The notes: generated from the sequence alone by a model not told the origin. DNA of 64,000 bases from Rhynchopus euleeides (GCA_963210315.1 OY723308.1:868001-932000), one strand, 5' to 3'; shown: positions 44,001 to 56,069, numbered from the stretch's first letter. A program made the numbers and translations.

Positions 44001-46617
44001 GGGCGAGCGTGACTCTGAGCTTGAGACAGCCCGTGCAGAGTCAGCGGAGCTCACCACAGATACGACGGCTCAGATCACCAGCTTGGAGGCACAGCTTGTC
44101 GGGCTGGAGGAAGAGGCAGCTGTGCTGAAGGACAAGCTCGCAGGTGTCGGTGGGGAGTTGGCAGCGAAGTCATCCACCCTGGGTGAGCGTGAAACGGAGC
44201 TTGAGGCAGCTCGGCAGGAGCTGGAAGCAGCACGTGCAGAATCAGCGGAGCTCACCACCGACACCACCGCGCAGATCACCAGCTTGGAGGCGCAGCTTGT
44301 CGCTGTCGAGGAGGAGACTTCTCAACTGAGGGACAAGCTTGCAGGCGTTGGTGAGGAGTTGACAGCAAAATCATCCACCCTGACTGAGCGCGACTCTGAG
44401 CTTGAGGCAGTCCGGCAGGAGCTGGAAGCAGCACGTGGAGAATCAGCCGAGCTCACCACCGACACCACCGCTCAGATCACCAGCTTGGAGGCGCAGCTTG
44501 TCGAGCTGGAGGAGGGGGCGTCTCAACTGAAGGACAAGCTCGCAGGGGTCGAGACGGAGCTGGCAGCGAAAGCAGCCACCTTGGGTGAGCGCGAAACTGA
44601 GCTCGAGACAGCCCGTGCAGAACTAGCGGAGCTCACCACCGACACCACTGCCCAGCTCACCAGCCTGGAGGCACAGCTTGTCGAGCTGGAGGAGAAGCAC
44701 GAAACGACAAAAGCGTCTCTTGCCGAATCAGAAGCAGCGTCTGCCTCCAAGACAACCGAGCTGCAGCAACGGGATGAGCAGCTGGCGACGCTGAGTGCGG
44801 ATGCGGAGGCTGCGGCGGGTGGGATGGAGGAGAACACACAGCGCCTCACAGAGCAGGTGGCAGAGCTGCGCGACCGGAACACCACCCTGCAGGCAGAGGT
44901 GGATGCCGCAAACGAAGCCAAGTCAGCCACCCAGGATGACCTTGACACTGCCACCGAATCCCTCACCCAGCACAAGGCCGAAGCTGCCGCAGCCGCACAA
45001 CAGACCTCCGACCTGCAGGCACAGCTCGCCACCCTGCAGCAGCGCGCTGAGGAGGCTGAAGCTGATGCCACCGCCACACGCACCCAGCTGGACACCCTGC
45101 AGGAGGGAGGCGCGGCTGCCACCAAAAAGCTCAGCGACGACCTCACCCAGGCACAGCGCGAGCTGAAGGACAGCAGCGCTGTGTGCACCCGCCTGACGGA
45201 GGACCTCACCACGAAGGCTGCGGAGCACGCCGAGCTGCAGGCCAGCCACGCTGATCTGGAGGAGGCGAACAGACAGCTCGCTTCTGAAGCCGAGACGCTC
45301 CGCGCCGAGGCGATTGAATCCCAGGCCCGTCTGGAGGATGCCTCTGTCGCCGCAGCCTCCCTCGGGGAGGCGCAGCAGTCGCTGCGCCTCTACGAGGAGG
45401 AGGGGCATGCCGCACGGGCAGAGATGGCAGACCTCAAGCAGCAGCTCGACGAAACCACCTCTCTCCTCGACCACGCTGCCGAGGAGCACAACGGGGAGCT
45501 GGACGAGGTGAAGGCACAGCTCGCCGAGGTGGAGGGGCGCCTGATGTCGCTGGCGGAGGAGTCGGAGGCGCAGCAGCAGATCTTCGCGGGGGAGCGGGAG
45601 GAGCTGCGGAATGACTACTTCGCGAGGTCGGAGAGCCTGCAGCGCCAGCTGGCGGAGGTGTTGGAGGAGCGGGACCACGCAAAGCGGAGCATGCAGGCGG
45701 TGTCGGAGCAGGCGGCAGCGCTGGAGATGGAGACGGAAAGGCAGAGCGCCGCATTCCTCGAGCTGGAGAATCGCGAGAAGGAGCTCCTATCGCGTAATGC
45801 GGAGATGGCGGTGTCCCTCGAGGGGCACGACGCGGTGTCGCGGGAGAAGGGTGCGGAGGAGGAGGGGCTGCGTGCGGAGCTGGCGGACACCCAGGAGCAG
45901 CTGCGGCTTGCGGAGAGCGAGCTGCGGGATATGAAGGGGGAGCTCAGCCAGGCACAGGAGGAGCAGGCGCAGCTGCGGGCGCAGGTGGAGTCGGGAGATG
46001 CCTCCTCCCGTGACCAGCTGGATCAGCAGCGGTCGTACATCAAGTCTCTGGAGGAGGACCTCGATAACCTCAAGGGGGAGATCCAATCTGTGAGGGATAT
46101 CGACGGGCGCAGAGCCCAGGAGCTGGAAAAATACGAGGTATGCTAACTGGTCCAGTGGGGGGTGGGGGGTGTGGGGGGGGGGGTAGCGTTGTTGTTTGCT
46201 GTGGGTCTCCCGCACTGTTGCCGCAAATTGTCACAGGGCCTCACACGTTTCAAGGAGAAGGAGAGCGGGAAGCTGGAGGAGCAGAACATTCGGAAAGCGT
46301 CGCTGCTTGCGGAGACGGAGAATGAGAATGTCGACCTGCGGAAGAAGCTGACCGATATGTCCAACACAAACAACACGCTGCTGGAGCAGCTGGCGCACTA
46401 CAAGACGATTTATGCGAAGGAGTCGTTCGCCAAGGAGGAGCAGGTGATTCAACGCCATAACGAGCGGACCAAGGCGAAGTCGCGTTTCACCTTCGGCTTC
46501 GGCAAGAAAAAGGCCGAGGCTTCGCATCCTGAACACAGCGCAGACCGGTCCGAGAGTGTCATGGGAGAATCCACGCACACAGCCTCGACGGACACACCAC
46601 GGGCAGCAGACCTGTGA
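41041..46617 (+). CDS. Large coiled-coil protein with recently duplicated internal repeats
   Basis: Exons 41041-46137 and 46237-46617 give 1,825 residues, almost wholly coiled coil (Glu, Leu, Ala, Gln, Lys; heptad Leu; no globular domain recognised). Residues ~360-1290 are built from two repeat types that are nearly identical in DNA: a 60-68 residue unit around ELTTDTTAQITSLEAQLVEL (eight copies) and a 31-residue block starting DEQLATLRADAEAAAGG (five copies). The C-terminus is short, basic and non-helical (RFTFGFGKKK), then Ser/Thr-rich. Likely a filament, flagellar-attachment, basal-body or Golgi-tether protein; the sequence does not decide. Start: the ATG at 41041 begins an acidic, well-formed N-terminus (MSDNGSAEEHDD); the frame upstream is open but Pro/His-rich and unlike the protein. 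Confidence 0.85.
42181..44865 (+). repeat. Internal tandem repeats of the coiled-coil gene
   Basis: A 93 bp block beginning GATGAGCAGCTGGCGACGCT starts at 42181, 42604, 42943, 43726 and 44773. A 180-204 bp unit marked by GAGCTCACCAC starts at 42460, 43222, 43402, 43582, 44047, 44248, 44449 and 44629. Copies differ at only a few mostly silent bases, so they are recent duplications or are kept alike by conversion. Confidence 0.92.
46138..46236 (+). other. Intron of the coiled-coil gene
   Basis: GTATGC donor after ELEKYE; acceptor TTGTCACAG before GLTRFKE; phase 0, 99 bp, with a G run in the middle. Confidence 0.88.
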
Positions 46618-48296
46618 GATACCGCATGCCTGCTGAGCGATGCTCACACAGAAGTGCGGCGAGACACTCGCCCTGACGAATTTGACTGATTGCCCTGTTG
46701 GAAAGCAAACCCGCCACTGGTTCGCAGACGGGTGGCCAGCATCATGGAAGCGCCTTCGGGTGGCGAGTTATGAGTCGAAGAGATGTGGGCCTCCTGGAGC
46801 CCCGGAGATTGTGCCATCATAGTGTTTGACATGTATCACCTTACACACAGTGCCCTGAACTCCGCCTTGGGAACACACAAGGTGCAGTCGCTCAGCGGAA
46901 CACAAAACCCAGTTCGGAACTGTTCTTGGCAGGTTGCTGGGGGGGAGGGGGGAGGGTGGCTATCCCTTTCTCGTCTCGCAAAGGTGCCACAACCTGAGAA
47001 GCCTTCTTCACGTGCCTTCCCTCGGCATGGAGTGCTGGGCATGTGGGGGGTGGGGGTGGGGGGGGGGGAATCTCTTTTTTGGGTTTTCCAGAAGCAACCC
47101 AGCCTCTCTCTGTATTTATATTGCCTCCGCGGAACAAAGAATATCTATCCACACACCTCCCCGTCACGCCCTTCTCTGTATTCCCCTCTAAGCTTCCGTG
47201 GAAAGGTGCGCTCCGTCTCCCGAGGAGAACGGGAGGAAGAGGGGAGGGGGTGGGGGTGATCGCACGTTCTTCAAGCAGATGTGTATCTGTGTGTTGTGGG
47301 GTCATGCCGCCAACACCCGAGGGTTTTTTGTCAAAAAACTGATCCGGATATTTATTTTTCCACATGCCGACACCCCCCGCCCCCCCTCGTCGCAGAGAGA
47401 GCTGTGCAAAAAATGCCACCCCCCCCCCCCCCCCGCTCGTCACGCACAAGCCCTCGAATATTCTGCTGAACGAACAATAAGTTTCAATTGAACGATTTGA
47501 ACAACATTGTATGACTGCGCTCCTCTGGCATCCACCCTTGCACAAGACCTCCCACTTCCTACCTCTCCAATGGTGCGTGCGGTCAGACGCAGGGTGCGTT
47601 CGCTTGGCATGCCTGGTAAGCACCTCTGCCCACCACCGTTGCATTCCAGAAATGTGTTCAAATCGAGAACGAACAATAGGAACGATCTACTAGAGGGGGG
47701 TGACGGTAGTGAGCGATGTGCACCGTGTGGTAGCACCATGCAGTGTACAGTGCGAACAGGGGGGGTTGAACGAAGTTAAAGAACCGAGGAATCTGCATAG
47801 AGGTAAGAGAGAGAGAGAGACGCACCCTTGGGGTGCGAGTATTTTCGTTTCGGGGATATTCACACTATAAGCATACGAGAGAGAGAGAGAGAGAGAGAGA
47901 GCAAGAATATGTGCGAGTGTATAGTCTCTTTCCGGGGGTATTCAACTCACGCTGATGCAGGATATGAGAAAAAATGGGGACTGGGGTGGGGGGAAAGGGC
48001 GTTGAATGAAGCTTCTCGAAGCAATTCTCAAAGCTTGGAGCCGGAGGCCTGCCCTGTCGCTGACCCCCCCTCCCTCTCCCTCTCCCTCTCTCCCTACCAC
48101 AGGTTGCTGAACTGGACGCAGGATTCCTACACATTGTGCTTGAAAAGGTGACTCTCTTGATCCACACACACCACCTCAGCCCCTCCAGCAGGCGAGCGAA
48201 CCACGTTGGGTCAGTGGAAGGGACGTGCCTGTCAATAGACGAGGCGACCTGCCTTTGGGACGTGGCGACGCTGGCCGGAAGGGCCTCCGTGACGAG
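46618..48296. other. Intergenic spacer before calcineurin, no gene seen
   Basis: Holds G and C runs (47051, 47410), a GA microsatellite (47877-47901) and, at 48062-48102, a strong pyrimidine tract ending in CCACAG. No RNA gene is recognised. Confidence 0.5.
48062..48102 (+). other. Strong polypyrimidine tract and AG acceptor upstream of calcineurin
   Basis: Almost pure C/T for about 35 bp, then CTACCACAG. No coding exon precedes it and an in-frame TGA (48141) lies between it and the ATG. It therefore serves either a trans-spliced leader or a 5' UTR intron. Confidence 0.45.
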
Positions 48297-49960
48297 ATGA
48301 AGACCGGAAAGACAAAGCAGCATGCGGCGCAGCCGTCGGTAGTGAACATGCTTAAGGTCGATAGGGCCATCGAGAGCGTCTCCCCACCGCTGTGGTGCCC
48401 CATGGACAGCTCGGAGGTATGCTCGCTACCCCTCACGGGGAGGGTCGCACCTTCCACCTTCCACCGTCCAGTGTGTGCTGCATTTTCAAGTTGCATCAAA
48501 GCTATGGGGGCGCGGATGTATATTGTATCGTGTTCTCCCCACAGCCACAACAATGCCTTGCCTATCCTGCGTGCCCTGTCACCAGGGGTCCTGTGTGGAT
48601 GTGCCACCGTATATCATTCATCCGACTCCTCATGCCATGCCCTTCCACACCCACACAGCTCTGGGACAAGGATGGGATGCCCAACCTGACGAAGCTGAAA
48701 CAGCACTTCCTTAACGAGGGGCTTCTCCACGAGGAGGATGCGATCCGTATCTTGACGAAGTCTTTCCAGCTGATGCGCAGCGAGCCGAACTTGCTCAAGT
48801 TGAAGGACCCACTCACCGTGTGCGGTGACATCCACGGGCAGTTCTACGACCTGTGCAAGCTGTTCGACATTGGCGGCAGCCCTGCCGAGCAGCGGTATCT
48901 CTTCCTCGGTGACTACGTCGACCGAGGGTTCTTCGGGTGCGAGGTTGTGTTCTATCTGATGGCGTGCAAAATCCGCTACCCCTCCACATTCTTCCTCCTG
49001 AGAGGGAACCACGAGTGCGCGCACCTCACCGCGTATTTCAACTTCAAGCAGGAGTGCGTCTACAAATACAGCGAGCGTCTCTACGACAAGGTGATTGAGT
49101 GCTTCAGCGCCCTTCCCCTTGCCGCGGTGCTCAACGGGCGGTTCCTCTGCGTGCACGGCGGGCTGTCACCCGAAATCCAGACGCTCGAAGACATCGATGC
49201 CATCTCGCGTTTCAGGGACCCCCCTGGCAGCGGCCCGATGTGCGACCTGCTGTGGTCCGACCCCATCGAGGAGGAGGAGGATGTTGCACCGGATGTTCTT
49301 TTCCTGCACAACGACCTGCGTGGGTGCTCGTACACATACTCGTACTCCGCAGTGTGCAAGTTCCTGGTGAACAACAACCTGCTGTCGATCATCCGGGCGC
49401 ACGAGGCGCAGGACGAGGGGTACAAGCTGTACAAGAAGAGCCCGACAGGATTCCCCTCCGTGATCTGCATCTTCTCCGCCCCGAACTACTGCGACTCGTA
49501 TGACAACCGCGCCGCCATCATCCGCTTCCAGAACAACCTGATGAACATCAGGCAGTTCAACAGCAGCCCGCATCCTTACTACCTGCCCAACTTCATGAAC
49601 GCCTTCTCCTGGAGTATGCCCTTCGTGGCTGAGAAGGTGACGGACATGCTGATCACCATGTGGAACGTTGTGGATGAGGACATGGGTGTGCCTGAGGATG
49701 CCGACAAGGAGGCCCTGATTACGAAGGAGCGTGGTGCGCAGCTGAAGTCGAAGATTATTGCGATGGGGCGGATGTCGCGCATGTACAAAAGCATCCGCGA
49801 GCAGAACGAGTCTGCCCTTGTGCTCAAGGGGCTTGTCACAAGCGGGAAGAACGGCGTGCCTCTCAGCGCCGACGGGAGTGCCGTCGCATCCGTCCTCGGC
49901 TTCAAAGAAGCCAAGAAGGTGGACAAGGTCAACGAAAAACGCCCGTCCCTCCGCAGATAA
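48297..49960 (+). CDS. CNA: Calcineurin A (PP2B catalytic subunit), full length
   Basis: Exons 48297-48416 and 48659-49960 give 473 residues. This is the Ca2+/calmodulin-activated Ser/Thr phosphatase. All metal and catalytic motifs are intact: GDIHGQ (96-101), GDYVDRG (124-130), GNHE (156-159) and RAHEA (286-290). SAPNY and the calcineurin signature NIRQFNSSPHPY follow. Residues ~345-380 form the calcineurin B-binding helix. Residues ~397-420 (GAQLKSKIIAMGRMSRMYKS) match the calmodulin-binding helix. Residues 454-468 (GFKEAKKVDKVNEKR) match the autoinhibitory segment. All regulatory parts are thus present, so it should need Ca2+, calmodulin and a B subunit encoded elsewhere. Start: first ATG in frame after the stop at 48141. 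Confidence 0.96.
48417..48658 (+). other. Intron of calcineurin A
   Basis: GTATGC donor after MDSSE; acceptor CCCACACAG before LWDKDG; phase 0, 242 bp. Confidence 0.9.
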
Positions 49961-51321
49961 TAGAGATGCAAAAAAAAAGGACAGGAGGGGGGAGGGGGGA
50001 GCAACGTAAACAAAAAATGGCTCGGTTTTTTGCCCACCCACCCCCCACCCCTCCCGACCCGTCCACACCACCACCACCCCCCCCTGTTTTTTGTGTGGGG
50101 CCGGGGAGCAGGGGGGAGGGGGGGAGGGGTGGGGACGGGCAGCCACTCCACCACTCTACGGATGCACAGGCATGACCCCTGCTCGTGTGTGTGCCTGGGT
50201 CGGCGTGGATCCGCGTGTTTTCCCTTCCTGCAGCCTCGGGTAGTGGGGAGGGGAGGGATACATCTCCGGACCCTACACCAAGGCCACGCCGAGGCTGTCT
50301 TGTTAGGGCATGGGGTTCCAGGTCTTTGAGTTGTCCGGAGCCCAGAGCGGATTTAACCAACCGACTTACAGAGGGAGGTGGGTGGATCGAATAAACGTAC
50401 GACGTACGCCGATTTTGATCTACCACCCTCTCTGTAATACGCACATGCATGCCAGACGCTTCACCAGCTGAATATCGCCTCCGCCTGTGTATGTGAGTGC
50501 ACCTGTGGGTTTTAAAATACGGTGTGACGTGATGCGATGCGATGTCGGTGCGCATTCTGGATGTAACGCAATATGTACAGATGACCAATTCTCTCTCTGG
50601 GCCACCCTCTTCTCTCTCTCACCCCCTTTTGTGTACGTATGTTCGTTAGCTACGTTTTTTTGCCCCCCCCTACCCACCCACCCCCACCCCCTACCCCCCT
50701 ACCCACCCCTCCCAGAAGCATGCTGACTGTTTACTTCTGCAGAGTGCCCTGATCCCCCACCCTACCCCCCCACCCCTCACACACACACACCCCCTTGCCA
50801 GCCTGCATCCTGAGTGACGGAAAGGTCTGACTCTCTTTGTGCCTTACTTTTATCGACACCACCCCCCCCTTACCCCTTACCTGCCTCTTCCCCCCCCACC
50901 CACCCACCCACCCACACGAAGGGGGCATTCCTGAGGAGAACCAATTTGGTGTGAGTGCTGAAGCAAAAAAAATGTCCCTGCTGTGTTTTTTTGCTGTGTG
51001 TCCTGTGTGTGTGTCTGTTTTTTTTTGAGGAAGAACTCTCCCGGTTCTTTCTGCTGTCTCTCTCTCTATCTCTCTCTTCTCCACCAGTGCCTCTTAAAAG
51101 AGTCTTTCCCTTTTCACACACCCCCCACCCCACCCCACCCCCTCATATATGACCACCACCTGCCCCACCCCAAGGCACCCTCTCCCCCCCCCCCTCACTC
51201 ATGGAATTTTCTCTGGGAAGAGATGAATAAAAAGCTCTCTCTGGAGGGTCTTTGCTACGGTGCTGAAAGACGGTGCAATGTTCCTCCATTGCCGAAACGT
51301 TTTGCCGGTAGCGGGAGGGGG

Positions 51322-51357
<36 letters not shown>

Positions 51358-52490
51358 GTTTTCACGAGATAACAAGAATACCCTCCCCTTGTCGCAGTGA
51401 AAAAAATAGATAGTTCGGCAGCGCGTTTTGGGATATGTGTGTGGGGGGGGGGGGGAATTTTTTTGCCCACCCCTCCCCCCTGTGGGTTTTTTCGCGCACA
51501 ACACAACGCCTTATCTTCTTTTTCCCGACGTTTTTTGTTTATTATGCCCTCCACGCCCCCCCTCCCCCTCCTCAACCACACCCCCTCTTCTTCCCTGAAG
51601 GGCAAGGCTTTATCATTGCCTGAAGGGATCGCGGGTGTGGGGGGTGGTGGGGAAGATCGGGGAGGGGGGGAGGGGGGAGGGGACGTCAACGGAACGGGTG
51701 AAGAACTCAGGGAACGATACCCCCCCTGCTGGCCCGAGAGTGCCAGTATAAAATATATATATATCTCACCGGGAGGAGGGGGGGGGGATGGGGAATCGAG
51801 AAAACAAGACAGCTGCCGATCCCAGCAGCTCAACCAACGCGGGGGGTGAGGGTGGGGAGGATGTGTATGTGTGTGTTGAGAAGAGAAACGATGCTATCTC
51901 TGCGACGAGGCATCGAGGGGGAAGAAGGAAGTATGGTGTACATCCGTATCGCATCAGGTTCGGTCTGTGCCTCCCCCTCCCCCCTCACCGCTCACCACTC
52001 ACCCCCCCCCCCCCCCTCCCACAAGGGCCGTTAGGAGAGACGGTAGAAAAAAATGTTCAAAATCGTTCAATAAGGTAAATGCCCTTTTGGTGACCCCACA
52101 CACCCATTCACAACAGGCTCCACTGACCTTCCTCACATATGCATTGGGGGCCTCCGCTCTGTGCCACTGTGTGTCAAACTGTGTCACTTTGCAGCCAGTT
52201 TGTGAGGCGGTTCACCCTTCCTCACTTCTCTGCATTCCTGAGCGAAGGCCCCCATTGTGTGTGGAATTCCGTGGAACTCTCACCCCCCAACTTCCGCCTC
52301 ATTGTTTTTTGTTGTTGCCGCCGGTTTATTTTCCTTTTGTTGTCCTATTTAGATTCGACAAAACACACCAGTGGGCCGACACTACGACGGCGTAGTGCAC
52401 AGCGAGCGGGGGGTGGGGGGCGACAGGGTGGAGGGGGATTGGCCACACACCCGGGCCGCAAAAAGAATCGTAACCTGGGGGGGGGGGGGG
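49961..52490. other. Long gene-poor spacer with simple-sequence tracts
   Basis: Dominated by runs of C, G, CCCA and CT, including a CT microsatellite at 51321-51354 and AT-rich TATATATATC near 51760. No reading frame shows a protein family, and no tRNA or rRNA signature was seen. The stretch ends in the G run into which the 52491 element is inserted. Confidence 0.5.
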
Positions 52491-52862
52491 TAGGGGGGGT
52501 CAAATGCCACCCTTTTACGTGGACAAACACGATTTTTCAAAAAACCGGCGCAGAGGCCCCAAAGCCCCCGTAAACCCTCCAAACCCCCCCAGATCGGTCC
52601 GGAAACCCATCGAACCCCACTTTTCCACCATTCCGGGCACCTCAGGTGCCCGAATTGGGGTACCTAAATTTTGTGCCACCGTTTGGTACCGTACAGTGCC
52701 ACTGTGTGGGAGGTTGGAAAAGAAAATGCCCCAACACACCACATCTGAGGGTTGCAATGCATGTTGCTTGCCAACCACGTCATCCGGTGGGTGTCAGGCG
52801 CTATGTAGGTGGCATTAGCCAGGTCTTCGATGTGTTCTGGCTTGTATATATACCTCCCTGCC
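52491..52862 (+). repeat. Left inverted arm of the TA-flanked element
   Basis: Begins TAGGGGGGGTCAAATG and ends TATATATACCTCCCTGCC. It contains an internal small palindrome GGGCACCTCAGGTGCCC near 52637. Confidence 0.9.
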
Positions 52863-53279
52863 ACCATGCACCGGGAGGCTGCCTGTAGGTACGGAACAGT
52901 CCAGATGGTCGTGTGATTCCTGTGCAGCAGTGCTCCACAACCGGGATGTGTTGACAACGACTGTTGCAACACGAGCTGTACATTCCGGGAACACATGAAG
53001 TGCGCTGTCGTGGTACCCATTGTGCCAGAATTGGTAGTTGCTGCGGTCTACTTTGCCTGGCCCAAGATCACTGGTACTGAACGGTGCAATATGCGTGGCG
53101 AGGTGAATACAACGGAAGCGCGCAAAGTCAATACAGCTCTCGGATGGCGGGTGGTGGTGCCACTAGTGTGTGACGTTCACTCGAGGATACAACGCATCAC
53201 AATGAATCAGCAACCGTGGACTGAGTACAATACGCTCTCTGTGGCTGGTGTGGGGGACAAAGGCAGTGCCTGTGCCGCA

Positions 53280-53641
53280 GGCAGGGAGGTATATATACAA
53301 GCCAGAACACATCGAAGACCTGGCTAATGCCACCTACATAGCGCCTGACACCCACCGGATGACGTGGTTGGCAAGCAACATGCATTGCAACCCTCAGATG
53401 TGGTGTGTTGGGGCATTTTCTTTTCCAACCTCCCACACAGTGGCACTGTACGGTACCAAACGGTGGCACAAAATTTAGGTACCCCAATTCGGGCACCTGA
53501 GGTGCCCGGAATGGTGGAAAAGTGGGGTTCGATGGGTTTCCGGACCGATCTGGGGGGGTTTGGAGGGTTTACGGGGGCTTTGGGGCCTCTGCGCCGGTTT
53601 TTTGAAAAATCGTGTTTGTCACCCCCATTTGACCCCCCCTA
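53280..53641 (-). repeat. Right inverted arm of the TA-flanked element
   Basis: Reverse complement of the left arm. Short open frames in the two arms are copies of each other and are not genes. Confidence 0.9.
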
Positions 53642-55256
53642 GGGGGGGGGGCACGTGACTGTGCTGCTCAGCAAAGAGTTCACATACAAAATTACACCAG
53701 GCCCCTGGCCCAAATGGCATGCAGCAGAGCCAGGGCGAGTGCGTAGGAACACACTGTTCAAATCTCCCCCCTGTGTAGGTTGGGGTGAAAACAAGCTTCC
53801 GGTGTCCGGCAATAGCACCACCACCACCACCCCTCTGCATCCCCTCGCACTCCTGAAGGATGTGTGTGTGTGTGTGCGTTTGGGTAGCGCTGCCCCTCGC
53901 CCCTCCCCCCCCTCCCCCAACTTTTTTCTTTGGTCTCGAAATTCCTTGCCTCAAAACAACAACGCGAACCAGTATATGTGTGTGGGTGTGGGTGTCCCGC
54001 CTTTACCACCCCACCCCCATCCCCCCCCCCCCCCGCCCCCTTCAAAACAACACCCCCGCTTTGTTCTCTCTCCTTTGTTTTTACCACCCTACCCCCCCAC
54101 CCCCACCCCCCCGCACGCATTTATCTATATGCCCTTACCGTAAACACCCCCTTCCCCCCCCCCCCCCCCCGATTTTTTTGGACAACACATATTGCCAGAG
54201 GGTGTTGCGGGCGGAGCTGCTTTTCCCTTTTCACTCTCGGCAGTCACACAACACCACACACACGCCCCGATCCCCGGTTTTTTTTTCTCTCTCTTGCTCT
54301 CGCCCACCGCAGTGTGTGCCTCTGGTTTTTGCCTTATGAAAAAAAATCACAGTTCATTGTCGTCAACGGGACAGATCAAGCTTGCTTGTGTGATTGTCGA
54401 CACCAATAAAAAAACACAGTTCATGATCTTTTCGGGATCCTCTCTTTTCTCGTGGGGTTTATGTTTTCCTTTGTGCGATGCTTCTTTATTCTGGGGAGGA
54501 GGGGGAAGTGTTGTGGGTGTGTGTGTAGTGGATCCCCTATTCCCAGACCCTCTTCTGCCTCTCTCTACCTGCCGCTCTGACGCACACATCCAATCCTCCC
54601 CACCTCCTGGCCAGGTCACAGGAGTGGTGGTACTGTGACTCCAGTGATTCCTGGGACCAGCGTTGGGTCTAGAGAGTAACTCTGGACCACCCGGGGAATG
54701 CAGCGAGCAAACCTCCCGGTTTTCAACCACACACACGCACAGCCCGTGAGTCTATTTATCAGCCTGTGGTGGTGTCAAAAAAACCCCCCCCTCCCCCCTC
54801 TCCCTCTCCGGCCCTCCTCCCTTGTCCGCACATACGCACATCCGTCCTACTCTAGCACCCTTTCACCTCCTTGTTCCTGCTGTCTTTATACCTTCATCCC
54901 AGAGTATTGTCGAACGCGAGTGGCATCACCGCCCGCCCCACTGCTATAGAATTGGGGCCGTCGGTTCACCACAAGTGTTTCGCATGTTCAGTTCATTCTG
55001 GGTGTCTGATCTTGTCAGGAGGTGTAAGCGAATGTGCGTGTGTGGGGATTTGGGCAGGTGGGGGTGGGGGGGTGGGTGGGTGTGGTTTGACGGCCCTGAG
55101 ATGTGCGCAGGAGGAGTGTCAGCAGAGTGCCAGCAATATGGAAGGGCCACTCCCCAAGAATAAAATGGCTGGGACGAGGGGTGGGGGGGGAGGGCAGGGC
55201 GATGGGGTGTGGGAGGCAGAAAAGAATGGCGGCCACTTCTCAGGCACGGGAGGGTT
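53642..55256. other. Intergenic spacer, no gene seen
   Basis: C runs near 54017, 54080 and 54160, a (TG)n run near 53865, and otherwise mixed sequence. No family is recognised on either strand. Confidence 0.5.
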
Positions 55257-55264
55257 GTCAGGCG

Positions 55265-56061
55265 CAGGGCTAATCCTAAATCCGGGGGGGGTCGGGGCCA
55301 AAATCCAGTTTTGGGTGTCAAAAAAACGCGCTAAACAGGAATCCCTGTTTGTGGGTGGTTTTCATGGAGGGGCACACCCACGGTGTCCAGAAAGATGCAC
55401 GAAAATGTGCGTTTTTGGACTCCGTCGATGCACCACTCAAGGCAAAGGTTTTGACGGGGAGGCGCTGCGGCTCAGGCACATCTGCGCACCTTTCGTATAG
55501 CCCCAGACGGACCGGGATAGAGGAACACTGCAAGGCTTGTTGCATGTGACTCGAAAGGACTTGGGTCCTGGACAGGCATACGCCACGGGGGGGTCTGGGG
55601 GGCGGAGCCCCCCAGCCGCCGGAGGCCACGGTAGTGAGCGTCTGGATGTTACCTGCAAGAAATCCTGGTTTGGCTAACCCGTGTAGCGGGTTTGGGGGGT
55701 TTGGCTGGGAATAAACAGGAAAAGGGGCGGGTGTCCAGAGGATTCATCATAAAGACGTCATCCCCCACGAGAAACACCTGGTCCACCCATTTTCCCATAA
55801 ATATGTCTCGACCTCACCCCTCGCTGGGAGACGCACCTCCAGTTTTTCGGACTTTTTCTGGTCGCAGTGTAACGATTCGCGACAGCGGTTTCCACGAGTA
55901 TGTTTTTTCCCACACAGGCCCAAAAAATCCACCCGTTCCTGCATGGGGCTCCCAGTGTTAAAAAAACGCGCCAAACAGAGGTAAAAAAAACGCGCTAAAC
56001 AGGGGAGAAATCTGGGAATTCCTGACCCCCGGGTTTGGGTATGAAGTTAGGATTAGCCCTG
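55265..56061. mobile_element. hAT-like non-autonomous transposon with 8 bp target duplication
   Basis: The 15 bp end CAGGGCTAATCCTAA (55265-55279) recurs as a perfect inverted copy at 56047-56061. It is flanked by a perfect 8 bp direct repeat GTCAGGCG at 55257-55264 and 56062-56069. CAGGG-type ends plus an 8 bp duplication are the hallmarks of hAT elements. The 797 bp interior has no transposase. It carries repeated AAAACGCGCTAAACAG words just inside the ends and a reverse copy of the dispersed GC hairpin at 55588-55634. Confidence 0.85.
55588..55634 (-). repeat. Dispersed GC-hairpin repeat, copy 3 (reverse)
   Basis: Reverse complement of the 31937 repeat, including the GGGGGGCGGAGCCCCCC hairpin and GCCGCCGGAGGCCACGGTAG. 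It lies inside the hAT-like element. Confidence 0.9.
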
Positions 56062-56069
56062 GTCAGGCG

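Larger units (their letters stand above)
52491..53641. mobile_element. Non-autonomous DNA transposon (MITE-like) with ~365 bp inverted arms and TA flanks
   Basis: Left arm 52491-52862 and right arm 53280-53641 are near-perfect reverse complements, differing mainly by a ~10 bp indel near the outer tips. The outer tips read TA-GGGGGGGTCAAATG on both sides, so the unit is bordered by TA, consistent with TA target duplication of Tc1/mariner-like or related cut-and-paste elements. The 417 bp spacer encodes nothing recognisable. The near identity of the arms means a recent origin. Confidence 0.8.

Noticed and set aside
52646-53496. Pair of matching small frames beginning MPELGYLNFVPPFG on opposite strands
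   Set aside because: They lie in the two inverted arms of the TA-flanked element and match only because the arms are copies.
54617-54740. Possible structured RNA or tRNA-like segment
   Set aside because: Some stem-like complementarity, but no A-box/B-box pair, no 5S rRNA core and no conserved RNA motif that I recognise.
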